From Arthrobacter sp. ok362 (GTDB taxonomy: Bacteria; Actinomycetota; Actinomycetes; Actinomycetales; Micrococcaceae), in assembly GCF_900102785.1 (NCBI RefSeq), contig NZ_FNGC01000009.1, positions 177,810-241,809 on the forward strand: 64,000 nt of DNA. Direction: 5' to 3'. The notes below the pieces were generated by a model. That model had not been told where the DNA came from. It ran no database searches and saw nothing but the letters and a program-made list of their open reading frames with translations. This document shows, piece by piece, positions 9,127 to 17,685 of this stretch; the stretch's first letter is position 1, and every line of letters starts with the position of its first letter. A program made the position numbers and the translations under genes.

Positions 9127-9161
9127 GGCCCGGCCGCCCCCGATGAGGGGCCGGCCGGGCC
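9127..9161 (+). terminator. Stem-loop terminator after ptsH
   Basis: Arms GGCCCGGCC (9127-9135) and GGCCGGGCC (9153-9161) are perfect complements, with an inner CCCC/GGGG pairing around a short loop. It lies 44 bases after the ptsH stop and runs into a tandem repeat. Confidence 0.6.
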
Positions 9162-9224
9162 TTCGCGTTGGTCGGGCTTTCGCGTTGGCCGGGCCTTCGC
9201 GTTGGTCGGGCTATCGCGTTGGCT
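9157..9224. repeat. Four tandem 17-base repeats downstream of ptsH
   Basis: Four consecutive 17-base units begin at 9157, 9174, 9191 and 9208, each close to GGGCCTTCGCGTTGGTC; units 1 and 3 are identical, units 2 and 4 differ at two or three bases. The next unit breaks off after GGGCC. The start of the array overlaps the right arm of the ptsH terminator. The remaining bases to 9385 hold no gene I can support. Confidence 0.85.
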
Positions 9225-9385
9225 GGGCCGGCCGGGGTGGCTGTACGGAAAACCAGACTTTTTGTCAGTGAACTCAGTAAATGCTTGTCAGTGTCCGGCG
9301 GCGCGGCTAGTTTGGAATCCCCCGGCGGCACCGTCCGCGGGCCGCCGCCCAAGTGGTTCCCGCCGAAGGAGATGATCGCGCAGCC

Positions 9386-9673
9386 ATGCCAACGAAGAAG
9401 GGCGAGCCCCGCGGCTCAGAAAGCCCCAGCATCAAGGACCCCGAGCTCTACGAAAAGCTGCTCGAGGACGGCGCCTCCAAGCAAAAAGCCGCCAGGATCT
9501 CCAACGCCGCCGCCAAGCGGGGCCGTTCTTCAGTCGGCCGCAAGGGCGGCAAGGCGGGAGACTACGAGGACTGGACGGTGCCGCAGCTGAAGGAACGCGC
9601 CAAGGAGATCGGCCTCAAGGGCTACTCGGCCAAGAAGAAAAGCGAGCTCATCTCCGCCCTGCGGAACTCCTGA
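9386..9673 (+). CDS. DUF7218-type protein with Rho-N/SAP-like C-terminus
   Basis: A 95-residue basic protein. The N-terminal part has PSIKDPELYEKLLEDGASKQKAARISNAAAKRG, matching small actinobacterial proteins of the DUF7218 group. The C-terminal part, WTVPQLKERAKEIGLKGYSAKKKSELISALR, resembles the Rho N-terminal/SAP helix-extended-helix fold that binds nucleic acid. ATG 9386 is chosen by homology; AAGGAGA at 9366-9372 is 13 bases away, rather far, and a GTG at 9353 is an alternative. It sits next to Ku and LigD, so a DNA-binding helper role is possible but unproven. Confidence 0.8.
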   Translation: MPTKKGEPRGSESPSIKDPELYEKLLEDGASKQKAARISNAAAKRGRSSVGRKGGKAGDYEDWTVPQLKERAKEIGLKGYSAKKKSELISALRNS

Positions 9674-9708
9674 TCAGGGTGGGCGACGGCGCCAGCCAGC
9701 TTCCGGGC

Positions 9709-10698
9709 TCAGGCACCCTTTCGCGCCGTCTTCGCGGCCGTAGCTTTGGAAGCCGCCGCAGTCTTGGAAGCCCCAGTCCTGGTGGACGCCGCCTTGCTGG
9801 CCGTGGACTTGGCGGCTGTGGACTTGGACGCCGTCGTCTTGGCGGCCGCCTTCGGGGCGGCCTTGGCCGCCGATCCGGAGGCCCGGGCCGGGGTCTCCGC
9901 GGCCCCTCCCCCGCCGCCGCGCTTTTTCTCGATGCTGCGCTTGAGGGCTTCCATCAGGTCGATCACTTCGCCCTCGCCCGCCTCGGCGGGGGTCCCGAAG
10001 GTCTCCTCCGTGTCCAGCGACTCCCCCTTGTCCAGCTTCGCCTCGATCAGCTGGCGCAACTGCTCCTGGTATTCGTCCGTGAACTGGTCCGGCTCAAAGT
10101 CGGAGGCCATCGAATCAACCAGGGCGGCGGACATCTCGCGTTCCTGCGCCGAGATCCGGATGGAGGTCTCGAGGGCGGCAAAGCTGGCCTCGCGAACTTC
10201 GTCGGCCCACAACAGCGACTGCAACACCAGGACCTCGTCGCGAATCCTCAGCGCACCAAGCCGGGTCTTGTCCCGGAGCGCGAACTGCACAATTGCCACA
10301 CGGTCCGTGTCCTCCAGGGCGCGCCGCAGCAGCACATAGGCCTTCGGCGACTTGGAGTCGGGCTCAAGGTAGTAGCTTTTTTCAAACATCATGGGATCGA
10401 GCTGGTCGACCGGAACGAACTGGACCACTTCGATTTCGTGGCTGTTTTCCGCCGGGATGGACTTGAGCTCCTCGCGGGTCAGGACCACCGTGCGGCCATC
10501 GTCCTCATAGGCCTTGTCGATGTCCTCGTACTCGATGATCTTGCTGCAGACCTCGCAACGGCGCTGGTAGCGGATCCGGCCGCCGTCGGCGTTGTGGACT
10601 TGGTGGAGACTGATGTCGTGGTCCTCGGTGGCGCTGTAGACCTTGACCGGCACGTTGACCAGCCCGAACGCTATTGCGCCTTTCCAGATGGCTCTCAT
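9709..10698 (-). CDS. ku: Non-homologous end-joining protein Ku
   Basis: A 329-residue bacterial Ku, which forms a ring-shaped homodimer on double-strand breaks and recruits LigD. The core starts MRAIWKGAIAFGLVNVPVK and spans about residues 1-255, with the Cys pair RRCEVCSK at about 47-54. After a Gly run (about 263-268) the last 60 residues are almost only Ala, Lys, Ser and Thr, a histone H1-like extended tail seen in some actinobacterial Ku proteins. It is transcribed divergently from ligD, 40 bases away, so the pair share a control region. Confidence 0.95.
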   Translation of the reverse strand: MRAIWKGAIAFGLVNVPVKVYSATEDHDISLHQVHNADGGRIRYQRRCEVCSKIIEYEDIDKAYEDDGRTVVLTREELKSIPAENSHEIEVVQFVPVDQLDPMMFEKSYYLEPDSKSPKAYVLLRRALEDTDRVAIVQFALRDKTRLGALRIRDEVLVLQSLLWADEVREASFAALETSIRISAQEREMSAALVDSMASDFEPDQFTDEYQEQLRQLIEAKLDKGESLDTEETFGTPAEAGEGEVIDLMEALKRSIEKKRGGGGGAAETPARASGSAAKAAPKAAAKTTASKSTAAKSTASKAASTRTGASKTAAASKATAAKTARKGA

Positions 10699-10738
10699 GG
10701 ATCAAGTGAACATCACAGTTGCGCGGAGGTGAAGGGTT

Positions 10739-13363
10739 TTGCCCAACGGTAAGGAGCGCGTCCGGGTGGACGGACGCGAACTGGTGCTCACCAACCTGGA
10801 AAAAATCATGTACCCGGAGACGGGCACCACCAAGGCAGACGTCCTGGCCTACTACGCCGCCGTCGCGCCGGTGCTGATCCCCGCAGCCCGCAACCGGCCG
10901 GCCACCCGGAAGCGCTGGGTCCACGGCGTCGGAACCGCCGACGCCCCCGGGGAAATGTTCTTCCAGAAGAACCTGGACCATTCAACGCCCGGGTGGGTGC
11001 CGCGCGCCGCCATCACGCACAAGGACCGGACCATCCAATATCCCCTGGTCAATGATCCCGCCACACTGACCTGGCTGGCCCAGATCGCAGCCCTGGAGAT
11101 CCACGTGCCGCAGTGGCGGGTGGATTCCCACGGCAATGCGCTGCCGCCCGACAGGCTGGTGCTGGACCTGGACCCCGGCGAGGGCGCGGGACTGGCGGAG
11201 TGCGTGGAGGTGGCCACGCTGGCCCGCACCATCTTGCAGGACGTGGGCCTGGACCCCGTGCCCGTGACGAGCGGCAGCAAGGGCATCCACCTCTATGCGG
11301 CCCTGGACGGGTCCCAGAGCTCGGACCAGATTTCCGAGTTCGCCCACGAACTTGCCCGCTCGCTCGAAGCAGACCACCCGGATCTGGCCGTCAGCGACAT
11401 GAAAAAGACCCTGCGCACCGGCAAGGTGCTCGTGGACTGGAGCCAGAACAGCGCTGCCAAGACCACCATCGTGCCGTACTCGTTGCGCGGCCGGCACCAG
11501 CCCATGGTGGCCGCCCCGCGCACGTGGCGGGAACTCAGTTCCCCTTCGCTGCACCACTTGGACTTCCAGGAGGTGATGCAGCGCGTCGCAGCCGGCAAGG
11601 ATCCGTTCGCTCCGGTCTCCGGCGGCCGGGACGGTGCCGGAGTCGCAACGGGCCACGCGGCGGCCCACGCGGCAGAGCACAGCCTCAGCGGACGGGCAGA
11701 AATGTCGCCCGAGAAGGCCGGCGACGGCGGCGACACCGACCCGCGGCTGGAAAAGTACCGCACCAAACGGGACAAGGCGGCCACGCCAGAGCCCTTCACG
11801 GCGGAACGGCACCACGCCGAAGACGACGGCGGGACACGGCAGGAAAAGTTCGTCATCCAGGAGCACCACGCCAGCCGGCTCCACTACGACTTCCGGCTGG
11901 AACGCGACGGCGTGCTCGTGTCCTGGGCACTGCCCAAGGGCGTCCCGACCAGCAAGGCCAAGAACCACCTCGCGGTCCAGACCGAGGACCACCCGCTGGA
12001 CTATGCCGACTTCGAGGGTGTCATTCCCACGGGCCAGTACGGCGCCGGGACCGTCAGCATCTGGGACCGCGGATACTACGAATGCGAAAAGTGGATCGCG
12101 GGCAAGGAGGTCATCGCCACCCTGACCGGCGCGGCGGACGGCGGCCTTGGCGGGTCCCGCCGGTTCGCCCTGATCCACACCGGCCAGGCCAACGACCAAT
12201 GGCTCATCCACCTGATGGACCCGGCGGGTTCGAAAGGCCGCCCTGGCGCGCGGCGCCCGTCCGGCACAGCGGACGACGCCGACGAAGAAGGCGGTGCCGA
12301 CGAGGGCGAGGGCGGCCACGGCGAGAGCGAAGCCGAGGGCGAGGTCGGAGCTGAAACCGGCTCGGGCCCCGGCACCGGCATGGAACCTGCCCCCGACCCC
12401 TCCGGGTTCAGCCCGATGCTGGCCACGTCCGGGACCCTGGCGGATCTTCCGGACCTGGACTGGCAGATCGAGCTCAAGTGGGACGGGGTGCGGGCGCTGG
12501 TCATCGGCGACGCCACCAAGATCCGGCTCATCAGCCGCAACGGCAACGACATGTCCGTGAGCTACCCCGAACTCACGGACCGGTCCCGCTGGCCGGAACA
12601 GGACTTCGTCGCCGACGGCGAGATCATCGCCGTCGGGCGCTCCGGCCGGCCCGACTTCGGCCTGCTGCAGGGCCGCATGAAACTCAGCAAGGCCGCGGAC
12701 GTCAGCAAAGCGCAGGCATCGACGCCCGTGCGGCTGATGCTGTTTGATCTGCTCTTCGACGCCGGCCAGGACCTGCGGCGCCTGCCGCTGAGTGAGCGCC
12801 GTCGCCGGCTGGAGCAGTTCTTCCGCCCTTCCGCCGGCCCGGTGGAACTCTCGGGCGTGATCGACGGCGACGCCGCGCACATCCTGGACAGCGTCGCCGA
12901 GCTGGGGCTGGAGGGTGTCATGGCCAAGCGCACGGACGGGCGCTATGTCGGCCAGCGCAGCCGGTCCTGGCTCAAGCTCAAGATTGAACGGACCCAGGAA
13001 GTGGTGGTGGGCGGCTGGCGGCCCGGAAAGGGCGGCCGCCGGGAATCCGTGGGCTCGCTGCTGCTGGGAATTCCGGACGGCTCGAAGCTACGGTACGTGG
13101 GACGGGTGGGCAGCGGCTTCAGCACCCGTGAACTCACGGAACTCAGGCAAAAAATGGACGCCCTGCCACGGAAGACCTCCCCGTTCCGGGAGGTGCCGGA
13201 CGCTGACGCCGCAGACGCCAACTGGGTGAGTGCAAAACTCGTTGGCGAGGTCACTTTTGGGGAATGGACCGGCACCGGGAAGCTCCGGCACCCGGTGTGG
13301 CGCGGCTGGCGCCTGGATAAGACGCCAGCCGATGTAGTGGTCGACCCTGCCGCCGGCCCCTAA
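10739..13363 (+). CDS. ligD: ATP-dependent DNA ligase D (Pol-PE-Lig)
   Basis: An 874-residue three-domain end-joining enzyme. The N-terminal primase-polymerase domain (about 1-290) has VLDLDPGEG and SGSKGIHLY; the phosphoesterase domain (about 340-510) has IQEHHASRLHYDFRLE with His376/377; the ligase domain (about 560-865) has the adenylation site ELKWDGVRAL with Lys580. The order Pol-PE-Lig is that of mycobacterial LigD. A very acidic linker (about 505-545) separates PE and ligase. The start is TTG 10739 after GGAGGTGAAGG at 10725. It works with the divergent ku gene. Confidence 0.95.
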   Translation: MPNGKERVRVDGRELVLTNLEKIMYPETGTTKADVLAYYAAVAPVLIPAARNRPATRKRWVHGVGTADAPGEMFFQKNLDHSTPGWVPRAAITHKDRTIQYPLVNDPATLTWLAQIAALEIHVPQWRVDSHGNALPPDRLVLDLDPGEGAGLAECVEVATLARTILQDVGLDPVPVTSGSKGIHLYAALDGSQSSDQISEFAHELARSLEADHPDLAVSDMKKTLRTGKVLVDWSQNSAAKTTIVPYSLRGRHQPMVAAPRTWRELSSPSLHHLDFQEVMQRVAAGKDPFAPVSGGRDGAGVATGHAAAHAAEHSLSGRAEMSPEKAGDGGDTDPRLEKYRTKRDKAATPEPFTAERHHAEDDGGTRQEKFVIQEHHASRLHYDFRLERDGVLVSWALPKGVPTSKAKNHLAVQTEDHPLDYADFEGVIPTGQYGAGTVSIWDRGYYECEKWIAGKEVIATLTGAADGGLGGSRRFALIHTGQANDQWLIHLMDPAGSKGRPGARRPSGTADDADEEGGADEGEGGHGESEAEGEVGAETGSGPGTGMEPAPDPSGFSPMLATSGTLADLPDLDWQIELKWDGVRALVIGDATKIRLISRNGNDMSVSYPELTDRSRWPEQDFVADGEIIAVGRSGRPDFGLLQGRMKLSKAADVSKAQASTPVRLMLFDLLFDAGQDLRRLPLSERRRRLEQFFRPSAGPVELSGVIDGDAAHILDSVAELGLEGVMAKRTDGRYVGQRSRSWLKLKIERTQEVVVGGWRPGKGGRRESVGSLLLGIPDGSKLRYVGRVGSGFSTRELTELRQKMDALPRKTSPFREVPDADAADANWVSAKLVGEVTFGEWTGTGKLRHPVWRGWRLDKTPADVVVDPAAGP

Positions 13364-13375
13364 TTAGGGGGCCGG
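13353..13375 (+). terminator. Stem-loop overlapping the ligD stop codon
   Basis: CCGGCCCC (13353-13360), loop TAATTA, then GGGGGCCGG (13367-13375). The ligD TAA stop lies in the loop, so the terminator is built into the end of the gene. Confidence 0.5.
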
Positions 13376-13385
13376 TCATGATGGG

Positions 13386-13643
13386 CTAGTCGTGGTGGGG
13401 CATCTGCGGGCGGCTCTGCCGGTGCATGGCTCCGGCGGCCACCTGCTGGCCTTGCCGCCCGCGGGCGGTATCGCGGTCCTTGGGGTGACGCTGCTTGCCG
13501 CTTCCGTCCGGCCACTGCTGTCCCTGGCCCGGGCCGGGGGGAGCATGGTGCAGTGTCTCCGGGCCGGGGGCTTCAGCCATGGACTGCGCCAGATGGCCCG
13601 CGACCTCAGGCTCGATTTCTTCTCCGAACTGATGATCCGCCAT
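13386..13643 (-). CDS. Small hydrophilic protein, unknown function
   Basis: An 85-residue polar protein rich in His, Gln, Pro and Gly, beginning MADHQFGEEIEPEVAGHL. I do not recognise a family. It is preferred over the overlapping reading on the other strand because its ATG has AAGGAAG about eight bases upstream and its composition is protein-like, without the Leu/Ala/Arg bias of shadow frames. It converges with ligD. Confidence 0.5.
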   Translation of the reverse strand: MADHQFGEEIEPEVAGHLAQSMAEAPGPETLHHAPPGPGQGQQWPDGSGKQRHPKDRDTARGRQGQQVAAGAMHRQSRPQMPHHD

Positions 13644-14014
13644 TGATCTTCCTTTCCGCTGTAGCTAACCGCCGTGAAATGAAGTGTTCATCAATCCTAG
13701 GACTGCCGCGATGAGATGTCTGTAGCCGCAGTGGGCTGGCTCTCCTTTAGCCCCAATCCCACCCAAAAACCCGCGGCTTCGGCGGCTGGCGCGGAAAATT
13801 TTGCCCGCGGCGCCGCAGGGATCGCCGGTTCCCAGTAACCGCGCGGCGAAACCGGGCAAAAGAATTTGGCGGATTGCCCCTATATGCCACCCGAAATGAG
13901 GGATGATACGGCACCGAACTCGGAAACTCCAGAGGAATCCCGTAAAATTGACAGCCTGCCCAGAGCGGGGCAGCTACAAGTCGCAAGCAAATGATCTCCC
14001 TAGGAGCTTCCTAA
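13644..14014. other. Intergenic region before the MFS gene
   Basis: 371 bases with no supportable gene. It is the shared upstream region of the small minus-strand protein and the plus-strand transporter. TTGACA is at 13948-13953, but no good -10 box at the usual distance; CTGCCCAGAGCGGGGCAG nearby can fold. TAGGAG just before 14015 is the ribosome site of the transporter. Confidence 0.4.
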
Positions 14015-15616
14015 ATGCCCACAGACCGAAGCACGACCGACTCTTCAGCAGGCGTTATCGACGCCAGCGGAACCAACCAAGGCGCGCCCAAGGGTGTGAA
14101 GAAACCGAAGCTACGTCGCCGTCGACTCCGCGAGTCCGACGTCAACGTTGTCGACCAGCCGATGCTCAAGAAAGCACTCGGCGGCACCATCGTGGGTAAC
14201 ACCATGGAGTGGTACGACGTCGGCGTGTTCGGCTATCTGATCACCACCATGGGACCGGTGTTCCTGCCGGAAGCGGACAAATCCGTCCAGACCCTGTTCC
14301 TGCTGGGAACCTTCGCCGCCACGTTCATCGCCCGCCCCCTCGGCGGAGTCGTTTTCGGCTGGCTTGGCGACAAGATCGGCCGCCAGAAGGTCCTCGCCGC
14401 GACCCTGATGATCATGGCCGCCAGTACCTTCGCCGTCGGGCTCCTGCCCGGTTACGCACAGATCGGCATCTGGGCTGCGGTCCTGCTGGTCCTGTTCAAA
14501 GTTATCCAGGGCTTCTCCACCGGCGGTGAGTACGCCGGCGCCACGACCTTTGTGAGCGAGTACGCCCCTGACAAGCGCCGCGGATTCTTCGCCAGCTTCC
14601 TGGACATGGGCAGCTACCTCGGCTTCGCCCTGGGCGCAGCCCTCGTTTCGGTGCTGCAGCTGACCCTCGGCCAGGACACCATGGAGCAGTGGGGCTGGCG
14701 CATCCCGTTCCTCCTTGCCGGCCCGCTCGGCCTGATCGCCGTGTACTTCCGGAGCAAGATCGAGGAATCGCCGCAGTTCCAGGCGACCCTGGATGCCCAG
14801 GAGAACCTCGCCAAGGACGCAACCGCCGCGGACGCCGCAGCCTCCAAAGGCCCGGTTGGCATCGTGAAGGCGTACTGGCGCTCCCTCATTGTTGCGATGA
14901 TCCTGGTAGCGGCAGCAAACACCGCCGGCTACGCACTGACCTCCTACATGCCGACGTACCTGACCGAGTCCAAGGGCTACGACGAGCTCCACGGCACGCT
15001 GCTGACCATCCCCGTACTGGTCATCATGAGCCTCTGCATCCCGCTGACCGGTAAGCTCTCTGACCGGATCGGCCGCCGCCCCGTGCTGTGGATCGGCGCC
15101 ATCAGCACGGTCGTCCTGGCAACCCCCGCGTTCCTGCTGATCGGAATCGGCGAAATCTGGTCCACGTTGGCCGGCCTTTCCCTGATTGCCTTCCCGGTGA
15201 CGTTCTACGTGGCCAACCTGGCTTCGGCCCTGCCGGCCCAGTTCCCGACGGCCAGCCGCTACGGCGCCATGGGCATCGCGTACAACTTCTCGGTGGCCAT
15301 CTTCGGCGGCACCACGCCGTTCATCGTTGCCGCCCTCATCAACGCAACCGGCAACGACATGATGCCGGCCTACTATCTGATGGCCACCTCGGCCATTGGC
15401 GCAGTAGCGATCTACTTCCTCAAGGAATCCGCCCAGATGCCGCTGCCCGGCTCCATGCCGAGCGTGGACACCCAGGCTGAGGCCCGCGAACTGGTCGCGA
15501 CGCAGGACGAGAACCCGCTGATCGACCTTGAGCACATGGACATGCCCATGGTCGCACCGGCCGTAGATTCCACCGCAAGGCGCGGGGAAGCCGAGAAAGT
15601 CCCGGCCACAGTCTGA
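14015..15616 (+). CDS. MHS-family MFS transporter (ProP-like)
   Basis: A 533-residue proton symporter of the metabolite:H+ subfamily (proline/betaine and organic acid carriers). A basic N-terminal extension of about 50 residues precedes GTIVGNTMEWYDVGVFGYL, the hallmark of the first MHS helix; GWLGDKIGRQKVL is the conserved loop 2-3 motif. Twelve membrane segments are likely, with the usual central loop at about 245-280. The tail of about 60 residues is hydrophilic. The ligand (proline, ectoine, betaine or a carboxylate) cannot be read from sequence. Confidence 0.85.
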   Translation: MPTDRSTTDSSAGVIDASGTNQGAPKGVKKPKLRRRRLRESDVNVVDQPMLKKALGGTIVGNTMEWYDVGVFGYLITTMGPVFLPEADKSVQTLFLLGTFAATFIARPLGGVVFGWLGDKIGRQKVLAATLMIMAASTFAVGLLPGYAQIGIWAAVLLVLFKVIQGFSTGGEYAGATTFVSEYAPDKRRGFFASFLDMGSYLGFALGAALVSVLQLTLGQDTMEQWGWRIPFLLAGPLGLIAVYFRSKIEESPQFQATLDAQENLAKDATAADAAASKGPVGIVKAYWRSLIVAMILVAAANTAGYALTSYMPTYLTESKGYDELHGTLLTIPVLVIMSLCIPLTGKLSDRIGRRPVLWIGAISTVVLATPAFLLIGIGEIWSTLAGLSLIAFPVTFYVANLASALPAQFPTASRYGAMGIAYNFSVAIFGGTTPFIVAALINATGNDMMPAYYLMATSAIGAVAIYFLKESAQMPLPGSMPSVDTQAEARELVATQDENPLIDLEHMDMPMVAPAVDSTARRGEAEKVPATV

Positions 15617-15683
15617 GCCTGCCGGTCCGACCGGACCCGGCAGCCGCAGCCCAGACTTCGTAGCTGACAGCCCCGCCCTTCGA

Positions 15684-15731
15684 GGCCTGTTCCGTACGCT
15701 TACCCCGTTGGGGAAGCATCCGGAACAGGCC
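15684..15731 (+). terminator. Stem-loop after the MFS gene
   Basis: Outer arms GGCCTGTTCCG (15684-15694) and CGGAACAGGCC (15721-15731) are perfect complements; inner GCTT/AAGC and CCCC/GGGG pairs close a three-base loop. It lies 68 bases after the stop. Confidence 0.65.
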
Positions 15732-15812
15732 TTAGGCGTGCCACACCACTTTTTTCAGTCCCGGGAAACCCGGGAAACCCGGAGAAACAGAGATAACGGA
15801 GAGGCACTTGTG

Positions 15813-16865
15813 ATGACCCTGCTGCACCACATCCGTTCGCTGCACAGCCTGGCCCCGGCCAACAAGGACCACGTGTCGGCTTGGCGGGTGGCGATCAGCG
15901 TCGCCGTTCCGTCCCTGGCGCTGCTGGCGGCTGGCCGGCCCGAGCTGACCGGCTACGCCGTTTTTGGCGCGCTGACGGGCATGTACGGCCGCACCGAGCC
16001 TCATCAGCTCCGGCTCCGCCATCAAGGCCAGGCGGCTGTCCTCCTGCTCGCCGGCGTGGGAGTCGGCGTCTTCCTCTCTGTCCATCACATTCAATCGTGG
16101 GCCCTGGTGATCGCGGAGGCCGCGTTTGCCGGCGTGGCGTCGCTGTTCACGGACAGGACGGCCCTGAAACCTGCCGGCCCGTTCTTCGGGATCCTGGCTC
16201 TGGGCGCGTGCGCGTCTGTTCCCGCCGCGGTCCAGTGGCAGGCGGGCGTTCTCATAGCCGCCGGATCGGCCGCGTTCTCGATCGTGATCGGCTTTGGCGG
16301 CTGGTTCCGGGGCCGCAGCTGGCAGCGAGGTCGGCGGCGGGACGTCGCGGTGCCGGGCGGGGCAGGCCGTCGGGCGTCGTGGCTGCATGCCGCCCGCTAC
16401 GTAACCGCCGTCGGCGCCGCCGGAACCGTCGGCGTCCTCAGTGGCAGCGGCCACCCGCATTGGGCCATGGCCGCGGCGGCGGTGCCGCTTGCCGGGGCGG
16501 ATCTGCCCAGCAGCGTGTACCGCGGCGTCCACCGGATTGTCGGCACGCTCCTGGGCCTGGTGGTGGTCGCGGCCATCCTGTTCCCGTGGCCGGGGTCGCC
16601 GCTGCTGGTCCTTCCCGGCCATGAGGCCGCCGTCCTGGCGTGCCTGGTGATCGTCCTGCAGTTCAGCACCGAGCTGTTCATGACCCGGCATTACGGCCTC
16701 GCCATGGTTTCCTTCACGCCGGTGATCCTGTTGGTCGGACAGCTTGCGGCGCCGGTCGATCCCGGCGTCCTCATCGCCGAACGGGCCGTCGAGACGCTGG
16801 TGGGCGCCGCCGTCGGGATCCTGGTGGTTGCGCTGATCCGGCGCAGGCGCCTGACCAGCCCCTGA
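15813..16865 (+). CDS. FUSC-like membrane protein
   Basis: A 350-residue protein with two blocks of hydrophobic helices separated by a basic loop (about residues 165-190), the pattern of fusaric acid resistance/aromatic acid exporter type proteins. RHYGLAMVSFTPVIL and the repeated GxLLGLVVVA-type helices are consistent with the family. ATG 15813 is chosen since CGGAGAGG ends eight bases before it; GTG 15810 is adjacent. Substrate unknown. It converges with the SDR gene 12 bases downstream. Confidence 0.7.
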   Translation: MTLLHHIRSLHSLAPANKDHVSAWRVAISVAVPSLALLAAGRPELTGYAVFGALTGMYGRTEPHQLRLRHQGQAAVLLLAGVGVGVFLSVHHIQSWALVIAEAAFAGVASLFTDRTALKPAGPFFGILALGACASVPAAVQWQAGVLIAAGSAAFSIVIGFGGWFRGRSWQRGRRRDVAVPGGAGRRASWLHAARYVTAVGAAGTVGVLSGSGHPHWAMAAAAVPLAGADLPSSVYRGVHRIVGTLLGLVVVAAILFPWPGSPLLVLPGHEAAVLACLVIVLQFSTELFMTRHYGLAMVSFTPVILLVGQLAAPVDPGVLIAERAVETLVGAAVGILVVALIRRRRLTSP

Positions 16866-16877
16866 TGTACCCGGCGC

Positions 16878-17660
16878 CTACTTGGCCCGCCGCGGCGGCC
16901 CGGCGACGAGTCGCGAGGGCAGCACCCGCGAGACCGATGTCAGGACCTTGTAGCGCTTGCTGGGGATCGAGACGGCCTTGCCCTTGGCGTTGTCCGCCAA
17001 GCCCTCGCTGACCACCTGCCGGGCCTCGAGCCACATCCAGCGCGGCGTCACCGTCTTGTCCATCCCCATCCGGTCGTGGAACTCGGTGTGGGTAAATCCG
17101 GGGCACACGGCGGTGACCTTCACCCCGCGCGACGCGTAGGCCATATTGGCCGAGCGCGAGAAACTCAGCAGCCAGGCCTTGGCTGCGGAGTACGTTCCGC
17201 GGGGCAGGAAGGCGGCCACGCTGGCGACGTTGATGATCCTGCCGGACTGGCGCGCGAGCATGCCCTGCAAGGCGGCGTGGCTCAGTTCCATGGCGGTTTC
17301 GACATGGAGTTTCAGGTGCTTCTTCTCCTCGGCAATGTCGTTGTCCTCGAAGGACCGCAGCAAGCCGATTCCCGCATTGTTGACCAGGATCTCCACCGGC
17401 CGTGCGGGATCGGTGAGGCGCGCGACGACGGCGGCGATCCCGGCGTCGTTGGTCAGGTCCGCGGCAATCGTCTCCGCCGCGGCCCCGTAGCTGTTCTCCA
17501 GCTCCGCCGCCGTGGCCGCCAGGCGGCCGGCGTCGCGGGCCACGAGCACCACGCGGTAGCCCTGTTCGGCCAGCTGACGGGCGAACTCGGCGCCGAGGCC
17601 TGCCGTCGCGCCCGTAATGAGAGCGGTGGTGCCCGGCGTGGACGCTGTTTGTGGGTTCAT
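16878..17660 (-). CDS. SDR family oxidoreductase
   Basis: A 260-residue classical short-chain dehydrogenase. The cofactor motif TGATAGLG is at about 16-23, NNAG at about 92-95, the catalytic Ser in INVASVAAF and the YxxxK in TYSAAKAWL (about 157-161), followed by VCPGFTHTEF. The basic residue after the first strand (ARD) suggests NADP(H). It starts 25 bases after the STAS-like gene on the same strand and may be co-transcribed. Substrate unknown. Confidence 0.88.
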   Translation of the reverse strand: MNPQTASTPGTTALITGATAGLGAEFARQLAEQGYRVVLVARDAGRLAATAAELENSYGAAAETIAADLTNDAGIAAVVARLTDPARPVEILVNNAGIGLLRSFEDNDIAEEKKHLKLHVETAMELSHAALQGMLARQSGRIINVASVAAFLPRGTYSAAKAWLLSFSRSANMAYASRGVKVTAVCPGFTHTEFHDRMGMDKTVTPRWMWLEARQVVSEGLADNAKGKAVSIPSKRYKVLTSVSRVLPSRLVAGPPRRAK

Positions 17661-17685
17661 AGCGACAGCCTAACGGTGTAGCGGC

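Noticed and set aside
10982..12880. Long open reading of 632 codons opposite ligD
   Set aside because: Shadow of a GC-rich gene; ligD has full domain motifs on the other strand.
13392..13646. Plus-strand 84-codon reading over the small minus-strand gene
   Set aside because: No ribosome site, and the Leu/Ala/Arg-rich composition is that of an antisense frame; the minus-strand reading has a good ribosome site.
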